Part shown: positions 1-5,264 of the stretch, piece after piece
Numbering within the stretch: position 1 is the first letter of the stretch
Layout of the letters: each line of letters starts with the position of its first letter
Origin: an uncultured Planctomycetia bacterium
GTDB lineage: Bacteria > Planctomycetota > UBA1135 > GCA-002686595
NCBI GenBank assembly: GCA_937952135.1
Contig: CALFYL010000380.1
Span: forward strand, 1 to 5,264
DNA: 5,264 nucleotides
Direction of reading: 5' to 3'
Program-made: the position numbers and the translations under genes
The notes under the pieces: model-generated
Seen by the model: the letters and a program-made list of their open reading frames with translations, nothing else
Told to the model about the DNA's origin: nothing
Database searches by the model: none

Positions 1-67
1 GGCCGGGTCGGCGGCGCCACTCGACGCCGCGCGGGGAGCACTCCCTCGACCGCTTTCGCCCTCCCGC

Positions 68-96
68 TTGCCCGCCGCTCGGCCCGCGGGTACAAC
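68..96 (+). promoter_or_regulatory. Candidate sigma70-like promoter for the small basic protein gene
   Basis: A TTGCCC hexamer (68-73) is separated by exactly 17 nt from TACAAC (91-96). Each matches the bacterial housekeeping consensus (TTGACA / TATAAT) at four of six positions. Transcription would begin near 103, leaving a leader of roughly 40 nt before the ATG at 146. This is the only AT-leaning patch in an otherwise extremely GC-rich leader. The sigma factor preference of the host is unknown and short hexamer matches arise by chance, so this is a moderate-to-weak call. Confidence 0.35.
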
Positions 97-145
97 CTTC
101 GGCCCTCAACTTTTGCGCCCTCCAACCAAGCAGGCGCCGACTCCA

Positions 146-283
146 ATGGCAAAAGCACGATTCAAGAACTGCGGCCCGACCCGCGGACGCAAGAAGGTCC
201 GCCGCATGGGCATGGGCTCCGGCAAAGTGATCCTGGCCGGCCGCAACAAGAAGCCGCGCCGCGGGCGCGACTACGTCAGCTAG
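146..283 (+). CDS. Small highly basic protein, possibly ribosomal (bL34-like)
   Basis: This 45-residue protein has 16 Lys/Arg and a single acidic residue (Asp42), which is typical of a ribosomal or other RNA-binding protein. The segment from Gly26 to Arg38 (GKVILAGRNKKPR) can be laid over the bL34 tail pattern G-R-x-V-L-A-x-R-x-x-K-x-R, and an Arg-Arg-Met precedes it as in bL34. The N-terminus (MAKARFKNCG) is not the usual bL34 start (MKRTxQPS), so the assignment is weak. I chose the ATG at 146 because an AAGCAGG stretch (128-134), close to a Shine-Dalgarno sequence, lies 11 nt upstream and the candidate promoter would start transcription near 103. A longer reading from the TTG at 68 adds 26 Pro/Ala-rich residues that look like noncoding GC-rich sequence. 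No rnpA or yidC, the usual bL34 neighbours, is visible. The gene seems monocistronic, with a hairpin 85 nt past its stop. Alternatives are a lineage-specific small ribosomal protein or another nucleic-acid-binding peptide. Confidence 0.6.
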   Translation: MAKARFKNCGPTRGRKKVRRMGMGSGKVILAGRNKKPRRGRDYVS

Positions 284-367
284 CAGCACCGCCCGTCGAA
301 GCTCCGCGGCCGCACGCAGCGGCCCCGGCACTTCGCGGCGGCTTGCACTCGCCGATCGCCACCCTTG

Positions 368-400
368 AGGCGCGCGCGTCTGGAAACAGGCGGCGCGCCT
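368..400 (+). terminator. Strong GAAA-capped hairpin, probable terminator
   Basis: AGGCGCGC (368-375) pairs perfectly with GCGCGCCT (393-400). After a single bulged G (376), the inner stem continues with 377-382 against 387-392 (one G-U pair) and closes on a GAAA tetraloop (383-386), giving about 14 base pairs with a GNRA cap. On the plus strand the stem is followed by a weak T-rich stretch (TGTTTT, 406-411). The hairpin lies 85 nt after the stop of the small basic protein gene and between convergent genes, which fits transcription termination in the plus direction. The U-tract is short and 5 nt removed from the stem, so it may be a U-poor terminator or only an RNA-stabilising 3' end. Confidence 0.55.
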
Positions 401-422
401 TGAAGTGTTTTCGGGAAGCGCG

Positions 423-462
423 CGCGCGAAGCGGCGCTCGGCGCCGAGCGCGCTCTCGCGCG
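423..462 (-). terminator. Large inverted repeat just after the M24 peptidase gene, possible terminator
   Basis: The core is a perfect 18-bp palindrome, GCGCTCGGC/GCCGAGCGC (434-451). Outer arms CGCGCGA (423-429) and TCGCGCG (456-462) extend it across a small internal mismatch. The structure begins 8 nt beyond the stop codon of the minus-strand M24 peptidase gene, where a 3'-end hairpin is expected. No U-tract follows it in the minus direction (the next bases read GCGCTTCCCGAAAA). It could be a U-less terminator, an mRNA 3'-end stabiliser, or a dyad protein-binding site. Simple CG-rich sequence makes some self-complementarity likely by chance, but an 18-bp perfect dyad is more than expected. 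Confidence 0.4.
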
Positions 463-470
463 TTCCTCGA

Positions 471-1781
471 TCAAGCCGGCGAGCGGCAGTCCTTCTGCCA
501 CGAACCGAAGTGGTCCGCGCCGCTGCCCGTGACCGCGACGATGTCCTCGAGCCGCACGCCGAAGCTCCCGTAGATGTAGACGCCGGGTTCGTCCGACAGC
601 GTCATGCCCGGCGCTAGCGCCACCTCGCTGCCGCCGTCGAAGTACGGATCCTCGTGGCCCTCGAGGCCGATGCCGTGGCCGAGGCGGTGCGTGAGGTGCT
701 CGTAGCCCTCGCCGTAGCCCGAGGCCTTCAAGCTCGCGCGCGCCGCGCGGTCGATGGCGCCGCACGGCACGCCGGGCCGCACGGCTTCGAAGGCGCGGAG
801 CTGCGCATCGCGCACGGCGTTCCACGCGCGCAGTTGCTCGCTCGACGGCGAGCCTTCGACACACCACGTGCGCGTGTTGTCGCTCTGGTAGCCGTGGAAC
901 GAACCGCCCGTGTCGACGAGCAGGAAGTCGCCGCGCTCGAGCACGACGGCGGAGTTGTCGCCGTGCGGATAGGCCGCGGCCGCGCCGACGAGCGAGAGCC
1001 GCCACACGTCGGTCAGGCCGAGCTTCTGCTGCGCGCTCGTGATCAAACGTCCGGCTTCCGTGCCCGTCATGCCGACCCGGATGTGGCGCGACGCCGCGAC
1101 GATCGCCTGCTGCGTGAGCTCGTTCGCGCGCCGCAGCAGCGCGAGCTCGTGCGCATCCTTCGAAGCGCGCAAAGCGATCACTTCCGCCCGGCCGAGCACG
1201 ACCTTGTCGCGGCCGTGCTCGTTCGCGAGCTCGTCGGCGATGAACACGCGCAGCGCCGGATCGACCGCCACGCGCTCGACGCGCCGCGCACGCAGCGCCG
1301 CCGCGAAGGGCTTCCACGCGTACTCGTGCTCGTCCCAGGTGACGACGTCTCCGCCGGGCTTGCCCTCACCCTGGATCGAGAGCCGCGCCTTTTCGGCCTC
1401 GAAGGCGGGGCAGATCCAGAAGTGCGAGCCGTCGCCGAGCACCACGAGCGCGAAGGCGCGCTCGGACTTGCCCCATGAGACGCCCGCGAGGTAGGTCAGC
1501 GTCGCGCCGCCTTCGCACACGAACGCGTCGAGGCCGCGCGAGGCGAGGAGCTTGCCGAGGCGCGCGCGGCGCGCGGCGCGCTCGGGCTCGGAGATCGGCG
1601 CGTGGAACGGGCGTTGGTCGGCGAGGTCGGCGAAGAGCTCCGCGCTCGCGGCGGCGGCGTCGCTCTCCCGCGAAGACTGGGCGGCGGCGCAGCCCCACGC
1701 TCCGGCGCCGAGCAGCGCGGCGCCGACGAGCGTTTGGCGACGGTCGGGACTCGAGGCAGAGGACGGTTCGTGCGTGGACAT
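471..1781 (-). CDS. M24-family metallopeptidase (Xaa-Pro aminopeptidase/dipeptidase type), Tat-exported lipoprotein
   Basis: This 436-residue protein should remove N-terminal residues next to proline or split Xaa-Pro dipeptides, using two metal ions. The N-terminus carries a twin-arginine motif (DRRQTL, Arg14-Arg15), a short Ala/Gly/Leu-rich hydrophobic stretch, and a lipobox-like GAWGC with Cys31, indicating a Tat-exported lipid-anchored enzyme. Residues of roughly 60-190 form a creatinase-N-like domain (ARLGKLLASRGLDAF near its start). The pita-bread catalytic domain follows, with all five expected metal ligands: Asp290 (LLVDTGG), Asp301 (QSDNTRTW, 11 residues later), His369 (HRLGHGIGL), Glu398 (DEPGVYI) and Glu412 (VRLEDIV). 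Aminopeptidase P and prolidase cannot be told apart from motifs alone. The ATG at 1781 is chosen because it sits just before the Tat signal and 56 nt after the preceding gene's stop. The open frame runs further upstream, but there it overlaps the S9 coding region. No clear Shine-Dalgarno is seen. The gene is probably co-transcribed with the upstream S9 peptidase gene. Confidence 0.93.
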   Translation of the reverse strand: MSTHEPSSASSPDRRQTLVGAALLGAGAWGCAAAQSSRESDAAAASAELFADLADQRPFHAPISEPERAARRARLGKLLASRGLDAFVCEGGATLTYLAGVSWGKSERAFALVVLGDGSHFWICPAFEAEKARLSIQGEGKPGGDVVTWDEHEYAWKPFAAALRARRVERVAVDPALRVFIADELANEHGRDKVVLGRAEVIALRASKDAHELALLRRANELTQQAIVAASRHIRVGMTGTEAGRLITSAQQKLGLTDVWRLSLVGAAAAYPHGDNSAVVLERGDFLLVDTGGSFHGYQSDNTRTWCVEGSPSSEQLRAWNAVRDAQLRAFEAVRPGVPCGAIDRAARASLKASGYGEGYEHLTHRLGHGIGLEGHEDPYFDGGSEVALAPGMTLSDEPGVYIYGSFGVRLEDIVAVTGSGADHFGSWQKDCRSPA

Positions 1782-1818
1782 GAGGCGTGCTGAGTTCTCG
1801 GGGCGCGTGCTTGTCGGG

Positions 1819-1832
1819 GATCGCGAGCGATC
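1819..1832. repeat. Short inverted repeat in the S9-M24 gene spacer
   Basis: GATCGC (1819-1824) and GCGATC (1827-1832) are inverted around a 2-nt centre, within the 56-nt gap between the S9 stop (1838) and the M24 start (1781). The loop is too short for the full stem, so as RNA it would fold as GATC/GATC around six bases. It may be a weak processing or attenuation element, or chance. No start-proximal Shine-Dalgarno is evident in the same gap. Confidence 0.25.
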
Positions 1833-1837
1833 GTCTC

Positions 1838-4474
1838 TCAGGGCGCGCCGAGGTGCTGGACCATCAAGCGCTCGATGCGGCTGTACTCGTCGATCCAGTG
1901 CGGGCCGTCTTCGAAGCCGTGGCCCTGGCTCGGGTAGAGCATCGCATCGAAGCTCTTGCCGAGGTCGATCAACTTCTCGATCAAACGGATCGAGTCCTGC
2001 GCGAAGACGTTCGTGTCGCTCATGCCGTGCAGGATGAGCAGCGGATCCTCGAGTTTCTCGGCGTGGTCGATCGGCGACGAGCGCGCATAGGCTTCCGGGT
2101 CGGTCGACGGGCGCCCGAGCCGCGGCTGGGTGTAGCCCGACGAATACGTGCGCCAATCGGTCACCGAACGCAGTGCGGCGCCGCAGCTCCAGCGCTCGGG
2201 CTGCGTGAAGAGCGCCATGAGCGTCAAGAACCCGCCGTAGGAGCCGCCGTAGCAGCCGACGCGCGCCGCGTCGACGACCTTGCGCCGCGCGAGCTCGTCG
2301 ACGACGGCGTTGATGTCCTCGAGCTCGAGCTTACCGAGGTGGCCCTGCACATCGGTGCGGAACTTCTGACCGTAGCCCGCGCTGCCGCGGTAGTCGACGT
2401 CGACGACGACGTAGCCCATCTCGGCGAGGCGCGAGTGGAACATCAGATTGACCGCGTACTCGGTCATCGACTGCGTGACGTTCTGCAGGTACCCCGCGCC
2501 GTGGATGAACACGACGCACGGACGCGGCTTGTCCCCGCGCTCGAGCTTCGACTTGCGCGGCAAGTAGACGTGCGCCCAGACCCGCGAGCCGTCGGCGTGC
2601 TCGACCGCGAGTTCCCGCGGCAGGATCCAGTCGTGCTTCGCGTATTCGTCGCGCAACGTGCTCGTCAGCGCGCGCGGCTCGCCCTTGCGCGCGTCGAGCA
2701 CGTACAACTCCGCGGGCCGGCCGAGGCGCTCGAGCTCGAACACGACGCGCGAGCCGTCGCGCGACACCCGCGGCGAGCCGAGCATCGCCGCGCCCAAGTC
2801 GAGCTTGCGCAGGCCGGAGTCGTCCGCGAGCGCCAGCACGCGCTGGTTCGGATCGCCGTCGCTGGCGACGAGCACGAAGCCGCCTTGGTGCTGCACATAG
2901 CTCGAGAGCTCGCCGCCGAACTCGGTGAGTTGCCGCACGTGGCCCGTTTCGACGTCGAGCTCGAAGAGCTGCGAGCGGCCTGGAGTTCGCGAGCTCGCGA
3001 AGGACTCCGACGCGAACACGATGCGCGAGCCGTCGCGGCTCCAGCGCGCGCCGCCGCCCGGGCCGCCGACCCACTTCGGGTCGCGATCGACGGCGACGAG
3101 GCGCAGATCGCCATCGCTCCACACCCACAGCTCCTGCACCCGGAAATCGCGGGAAAGTCGGCGGAATCCGTAGCGCGCGGGCGAACCGGGCAGCTCCTGC
3201 GGCGCCCAGCCGAGGGGCTGGAAGTAGTAGATCGAATCGCCGGGCAGGAGCAGCTCGCGCCGCGCTCCGTCGCGCGTGTCCCACATCCACAGCTTGCGCG
3301 GCGGCGGCAGGTCGTCGGCGAGGTCGCGCCGCGCGTCGATCGTGCTGACGCGCGGCGTGAGGAAGTTCGGCACCAGGTTCGGCGCCGGATCCTTCGAGCG
3401 GTCGGCTTCCACGCCGAACACCCAGCGTCCATCGGGCGACATCCGCTCGCCTTCGAGGCTGCGGATGTCGCTCAAGCCCTCGAGCACGAGTTTTCGACCG
3501 CTCGCGAGGTCGAGGAAGCGCGTGGGGGCCTTGGTCGGGTCGCCCTCGAGCTCTCCGAACGAGCCCGACGTCGCGAACGCGCGCGTGCGGTCGTCGCTGA
3601 GTTGCAGGTCCCCGATGCGCGGCCCGATGTCCGCCGTGATGCAACGCGCCGCATCGAGCGAGAGCGGACCCTCGCGCGCGGCGTCGAGGTCGAACACGAA
3701 CAGCTCCTCGCTCGTGCGGACCTCGAGCTCGCTGTCTTCGCTCGCGAACGCGAGCGAACGCACGCGGCCCAGCGCGCGCGGAGGCGCCTCATCCGCCTTC
3801 TCGCTCTTGGTCGGAGGCTTCGGCTCTTCGCGGAACACAACGCGCGCCGTCGCGGCCGCGGGATCGACGAGCGCGATCGATCCGCGCCATTCCACCGCCA
3901 TCAGCGCGCCGCTCTCGCTCCACGCGAACGCGCCGGCCGTCGTGCGGCGCGTCTCGGGCGCCTCCTGCAGTCCCGGCGTCGCTTGCACCGCGCTGTCCGC
4001 CGGCGGCGGGAGCGGCGCGGGGGGGGCGGGGAGCAAGCGCTCGAGCAAGGTCGCGAGCGACGTGCTCGCATCGAGAGCGTGGGGCCCCGAATCCGTGCTC
4101 ACCAGGTGCGGGCTGAGGTTGTCGCCCCACGCGAGTTCTCCGCCCGCGCGGCGCTCGACCGGCTTGAAATCGAGCACCGCGAAGCGGCCGTCAGCGCTGA
4201 GCGAACGAAGGCTCGGCGCCGTGCCGTGGATACCGGGGATCGAGAAGATGTCCGCGAGGGACGGGCGCGCGGCGGCGGCGATTCGCGCGCGGTCGGCCGG
4301 CCGCTGCGCCGTGCATCCGGCGAGGACGAACGCTGCGAACGCGAACGCGAGTCCGGTCGAGGTCGTGGGGGAGAGCACGGCGGTCGCGAGGCGGGCTCGA
4401 GCGCGCGAGGCGCGGCTCGGCGCGGCGCGGTTCTCGGCCTGCGAACTTCGACGGAGCATGGCGCGCGGAGGCAT
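1838..4474 (-). CDS. S9-family serine peptidase (acylaminoacyl-peptidase/prolyl oligopeptidase type), lipoprotein
   Basis: This 878-residue protein has the two-domain S9 plan. Residues of about 35-54 form a Sec lipoprotein signal ending in LAGC (Cys54), with a long Arg-rich N-region. Residues of roughly 70-600 look like a beta-propeller, with repeated blade motifs such as LSADGRFAVLDF, MSPDGRWVFGV, WSRDGSRIVF and VSRDGSRVVFEL. The C-terminal alpha/beta-hydrolase domain shows HGAGY (658-662), DYRGSAGYG (694-702), the nucleophile Ser745 in GGSYGG, Asp820 (HGMSDTNV) and His852 (SQGHGF), a complete triad. GGSYGG favours the S9C (acylaminoacyl/oligopeptidase) branch over classical DPP-IV (GWSYGG), but exact specificity cannot be read. 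The start is uncertain: ATG 4474, ATG 4459 (873 residues) or a later GTG would all keep the lipobox, and none has a good Shine-Dalgarno. A proline-rich stretch near residue 150 and a Lys/Pro/Glu-rich segment near residues 205-225 interrupt the propeller as low-complexity loops. The M24 peptidase gene follows after 56 nt. Confidence 0.93.
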   Translation of the reverse strand: MPPRAMLRRSSQAENRAAPSRASRARARLATAVLSPTTSTGLAFAFAAFVLAGCTAQRPADRARIAAAARPSLADIFSIPGIHGTAPSLRSLSADGRFAVLDFKPVERRAGGELAWGDNLSPHLVSTDSGPHALDASTSLATLLERLLPAPPAPLPPPADSAVQATPGLQEAPETRRTTAGAFAWSESGALMAVEWRGSIALVDPAAATARVVFREEPKPPTKSEKADEAPPRALGRVRSLAFASEDSELEVRTSEELFVFDLDAAREGPLSLDAARCITADIGPRIGDLQLSDDRTRAFATSGSFGELEGDPTKAPTRFLDLASGRKLVLEGLSDIRSLEGERMSPDGRWVFGVEADRSKDPAPNLVPNFLTPRVSTIDARRDLADDLPPPRKLWMWDTRDGARRELLLPGDSIYYFQPLGWAPQELPGSPARYGFRRLSRDFRVQELWVWSDGDLRLVAVDRDPKWVGGPGGGARWSRDGSRIVFASESFASSRTPGRSQLFELDVETGHVRQLTEFGGELSSYVQHQGGFVLVASDGDPNQRVLALADDSGLRKLDLGAAMLGSPRVSRDGSRVVFELERLGRPAELYVLDARKGEPRALTSTLRDEYAKHDWILPRELAVEHADGSRVWAHVYLPRKSKLERGDKPRPCVVFIHGAGYLQNVTQSMTEYAVNLMFHSRLAEMGYVVVDVDYRGSAGYGQKFRTDVQGHLGKLELEDINAVVDELARRKVVDAARVGCYGGSYGGFLTLMALFTQPERWSCGAALRSVTDWRTYSSGYTQPRLGRPSTDPEAYARSSPIDHAEKLEDPLLILHGMSDTNVFAQDSIRLIEKLIDLGKSFDAMLYPSQGHGFEDGPHWIDEYSRIERLMVQHLGAP

Positions 4475-4570
4475 GCCGCAGAGGCTACGGCGGGCGTCGA
4501 GGCCAAGCCACGGTCCAGCACGTACAAGACGGTTCAAGAGTGAAGCGCAGTCGATCCGACAGAGTTCGGC

Positions 4571-5264
4571 GTGACGCTCCCCACGCGCGAACTGAACGCC
4601 CCCGGCGCCGAGGCGCCGGCCACCGCGGCCGAACTCCTCGGCCGCGTCGACGCCGAGCACGGATTCGCGCCCAGCGATTCCCGCGACGCGCTCGCGACGG
4701 CGTCCGCGGTCGAAGCGACGCCGGCGTGGCGTCCCGCGCTGTTCCCGCTGGAGCGGCGCGTCGTCCGCCGTGCGTGGCGCTGGCTGGCGCCCGTGGTGCA
4801 GTGCGGCGCGCTCGCGGTGCTCGCCTACTTGTGCTTGTTCAATCTGTCGATCGTGCGCGGAAGCTCGATGGCGCCGCGCATCCACGACGGCGACCGCATC
4901 CTCATCGATCACTTCAGCTACCTGTGGGGCGACGTGCGCCGCGGCGACATCGTCGTGTTGAAGTACCCGCTCGATCCGACCGTCGACTACATCAAGCGCG
5001 TGATCGGGCTGCCGGGCGACGAGATCGTCGTCGACGTGGACGGCGTGTACGTCAACGGCGTGCGCATCCAGGAGCCGTACGTCGCGGAGCAGGATCCGTT
5101 CTCGCGCGTGCAGATGCAGGTGAAGCCCGCGCACTTCTTCGTGCTCGGCGACAACCGCCCGCGGTCGTGCGACTCGCGCGAGTTCGGGCTGGTGCCGCAG
5201 GACTACATCCGCGGCAAGGTCGAAGTGCGCGTGTGGCCGCCGAGCCGCATGGGCGCGATCGACG
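4571..5264 (+). CDS. lepB: Signal peptidase I, 3' end beyond the window
   Basis: The first 231 codons of a type I signal peptidase (S26A family) are present. This membrane enzyme cleaves signal peptides from exported proteins on the outer face of the cytoplasmic membrane. One transmembrane segment (about residues 71-92, following Arg/Trp-rich REVVRRAWRW-like sequence) precedes box B, where the nucleophile Ser99 lies in GSSMAPRI. Box D is YIKRVIGLPGDEI, with Lys142 as general base. Box E is GDNRPRSCDSREFG (193-206). The GTG at 4571 is the only ATG, GTG or TTG codon between the in-frame stop at 4541-4543 and the transmembrane segment, so the start is well constrained although only a weak AGAG lies upstream. 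The cytoplasmic tail of about 65-70 Ala/Glu/Asp-rich residues before the membrane segment is long compared with single-pass family members. The gene diverges from the S9 peptidase gene. The lipoproteins next door would be cut by signal peptidase II, so this is likely a housekeeping gene that happens to be adjacent. Confidence 0.95.
   Translation, partial: MTLPTRELNAPGAEAPATAAELLGRVDAEHGFAPSDSRDALATASAVEATPAWRPALFPLERRVVRRAWRWLAPVVQCGALAVLAYLCLFNLSIVRGSSMAPRIHDGDRILIDHFSYLWGDVRRGDIVVLKYPLDPTVDYIKRVIGLPGDEIVVDVDGVYVNGVRIQEPYVAEQDPFSRVQMQVKPAHFFVLGDNRPRSCDSREFGLVPQDYIRGKVEVRVWPPSRMGAID

Noticed and set aside
11..45. Small inverted repeats (GCGGCG/CGCCGC and GGGAG/CTCCC) at the window start
   Set aside because: Short arms in extremely GC-rich sequence. 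They could be the end of an upstream transcript, but no flanking gene is visible to support that.
68..145. TTG-initiated N-terminal extension of the small basic protein
   Set aside because: The added residues are Pro/Ala/Thr-rich without likeness to the basic body, and the stretch coincides with a plausible promoter and leader.
654..1478. Plus-strand open frame opposite the M24 peptidase gene
   Set aside because: Arg/Ala/Val-rich translation without domains, antisense to a gene with all five metal ligands in place. It is a by-product of codon bias.
1782..2156. Upstream extension of the M24 peptidase reading frame, adding 125 residues
   Set aside because: It overlaps the S9 catalytic domain coding sequence on the same strand in another frame and would place the Tat signal internally.
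4335..4350. Short tandem GCGAAC repeat
   Set aside because: It lies in the S9 signal peptide and encodes the alternating Ala/Phe of the hydrophobic core (AFAFAAF). Coding use explains it.
1787..4543. Very long plus-strand open frame (about 918 codons) opposite the S9 peptidase gene
   Set aside because: Its product is low-complexity Arg/Ala/Glu/His-rich with no recognisable domain, while the opposite strand encodes a complete S9 enzyme with an intact triad. Stop-free antisense frames are expected where codons end in G or C.
4475..4570. Possible promoters in the divergent S9/lepB spacer (TACAAG at 4523-4528; TTGAAC on the minus strand at 4532-4537)
   Set aside because: Neither hexamer has a recognisable partner at 16-18 nt. 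Promoters must exist in or near here, but I cannot place them.
4475..5134. Upstream extension of the S9 reading frame, adding about 220 residues
   Set aside because: It overlaps the well-supported signal peptidase I gene in antisense, encodes His/Arg/Asp-rich low-complexity sequence, and would bury the lipoprotein signal in the middle of the protein.

Overview
The window is very GC-rich DNA with strong third-position G/C bias, from a Gram-negative-type bacterium. Two encoded peptidases carry lipoprotein-type export signals. The overall style (secreted S9 and M24 lipoprotein peptidases, a signal peptidase I with a long N-terminal extension, sparse Shine-Dalgarno signals) would fit Planctomycetota or a similar high-GC lineage. 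That placement is an inference; nothing here is a diagnostic marker.

Layout. Positions 1-145 hold no convincing gene but contain a plausible sigma70-like promoter. A 45-residue, highly basic protein (146-283, +) resembles a ribosomal protein; its C-terminal half weakly recalls bL34. A convergent intergenic region (284-470) contains two strong inverted repeats, probably the transcript ends of the genes on either side. Two genes on the minus strand follow, probably one operon transcribed from about 4474 down to 471. The upstream gene is an S9-family serine peptidase (prolyl oligopeptidase/acylaminoacyl-peptidase type) with a Sec lipoprotein signal. The downstream gene is an M24-family metallopeptidase (Xaa-Pro aminopeptidase/dipeptidase type) with a twin-arginine lipoprotein signal. 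Divergent from them, across about 96 bp, lies a signal peptidase I gene (4571 onward, +), cut off by the window end.

How the genes fit together. The catalytic residues of all three enzymes are visible and intact. The S9/M24 pair looks like a cell-envelope peptide-digestion module in which both enzymes are lipid-anchored but exported by different routes. Signal peptidase I removes Sec and Tat signal peptides in general. It would not process these two lipoproteins, which need signal peptidase II, so its position beside them is probably not functional.

I found no mobile element, CRISPR array, tRNA, rRNA or evidence of a novel multi-gene system. The less ordinary points are the small basic protein, the double hairpin in the convergent intergenic region, and the Sec/Tat lipoprotein peptidase pairing.
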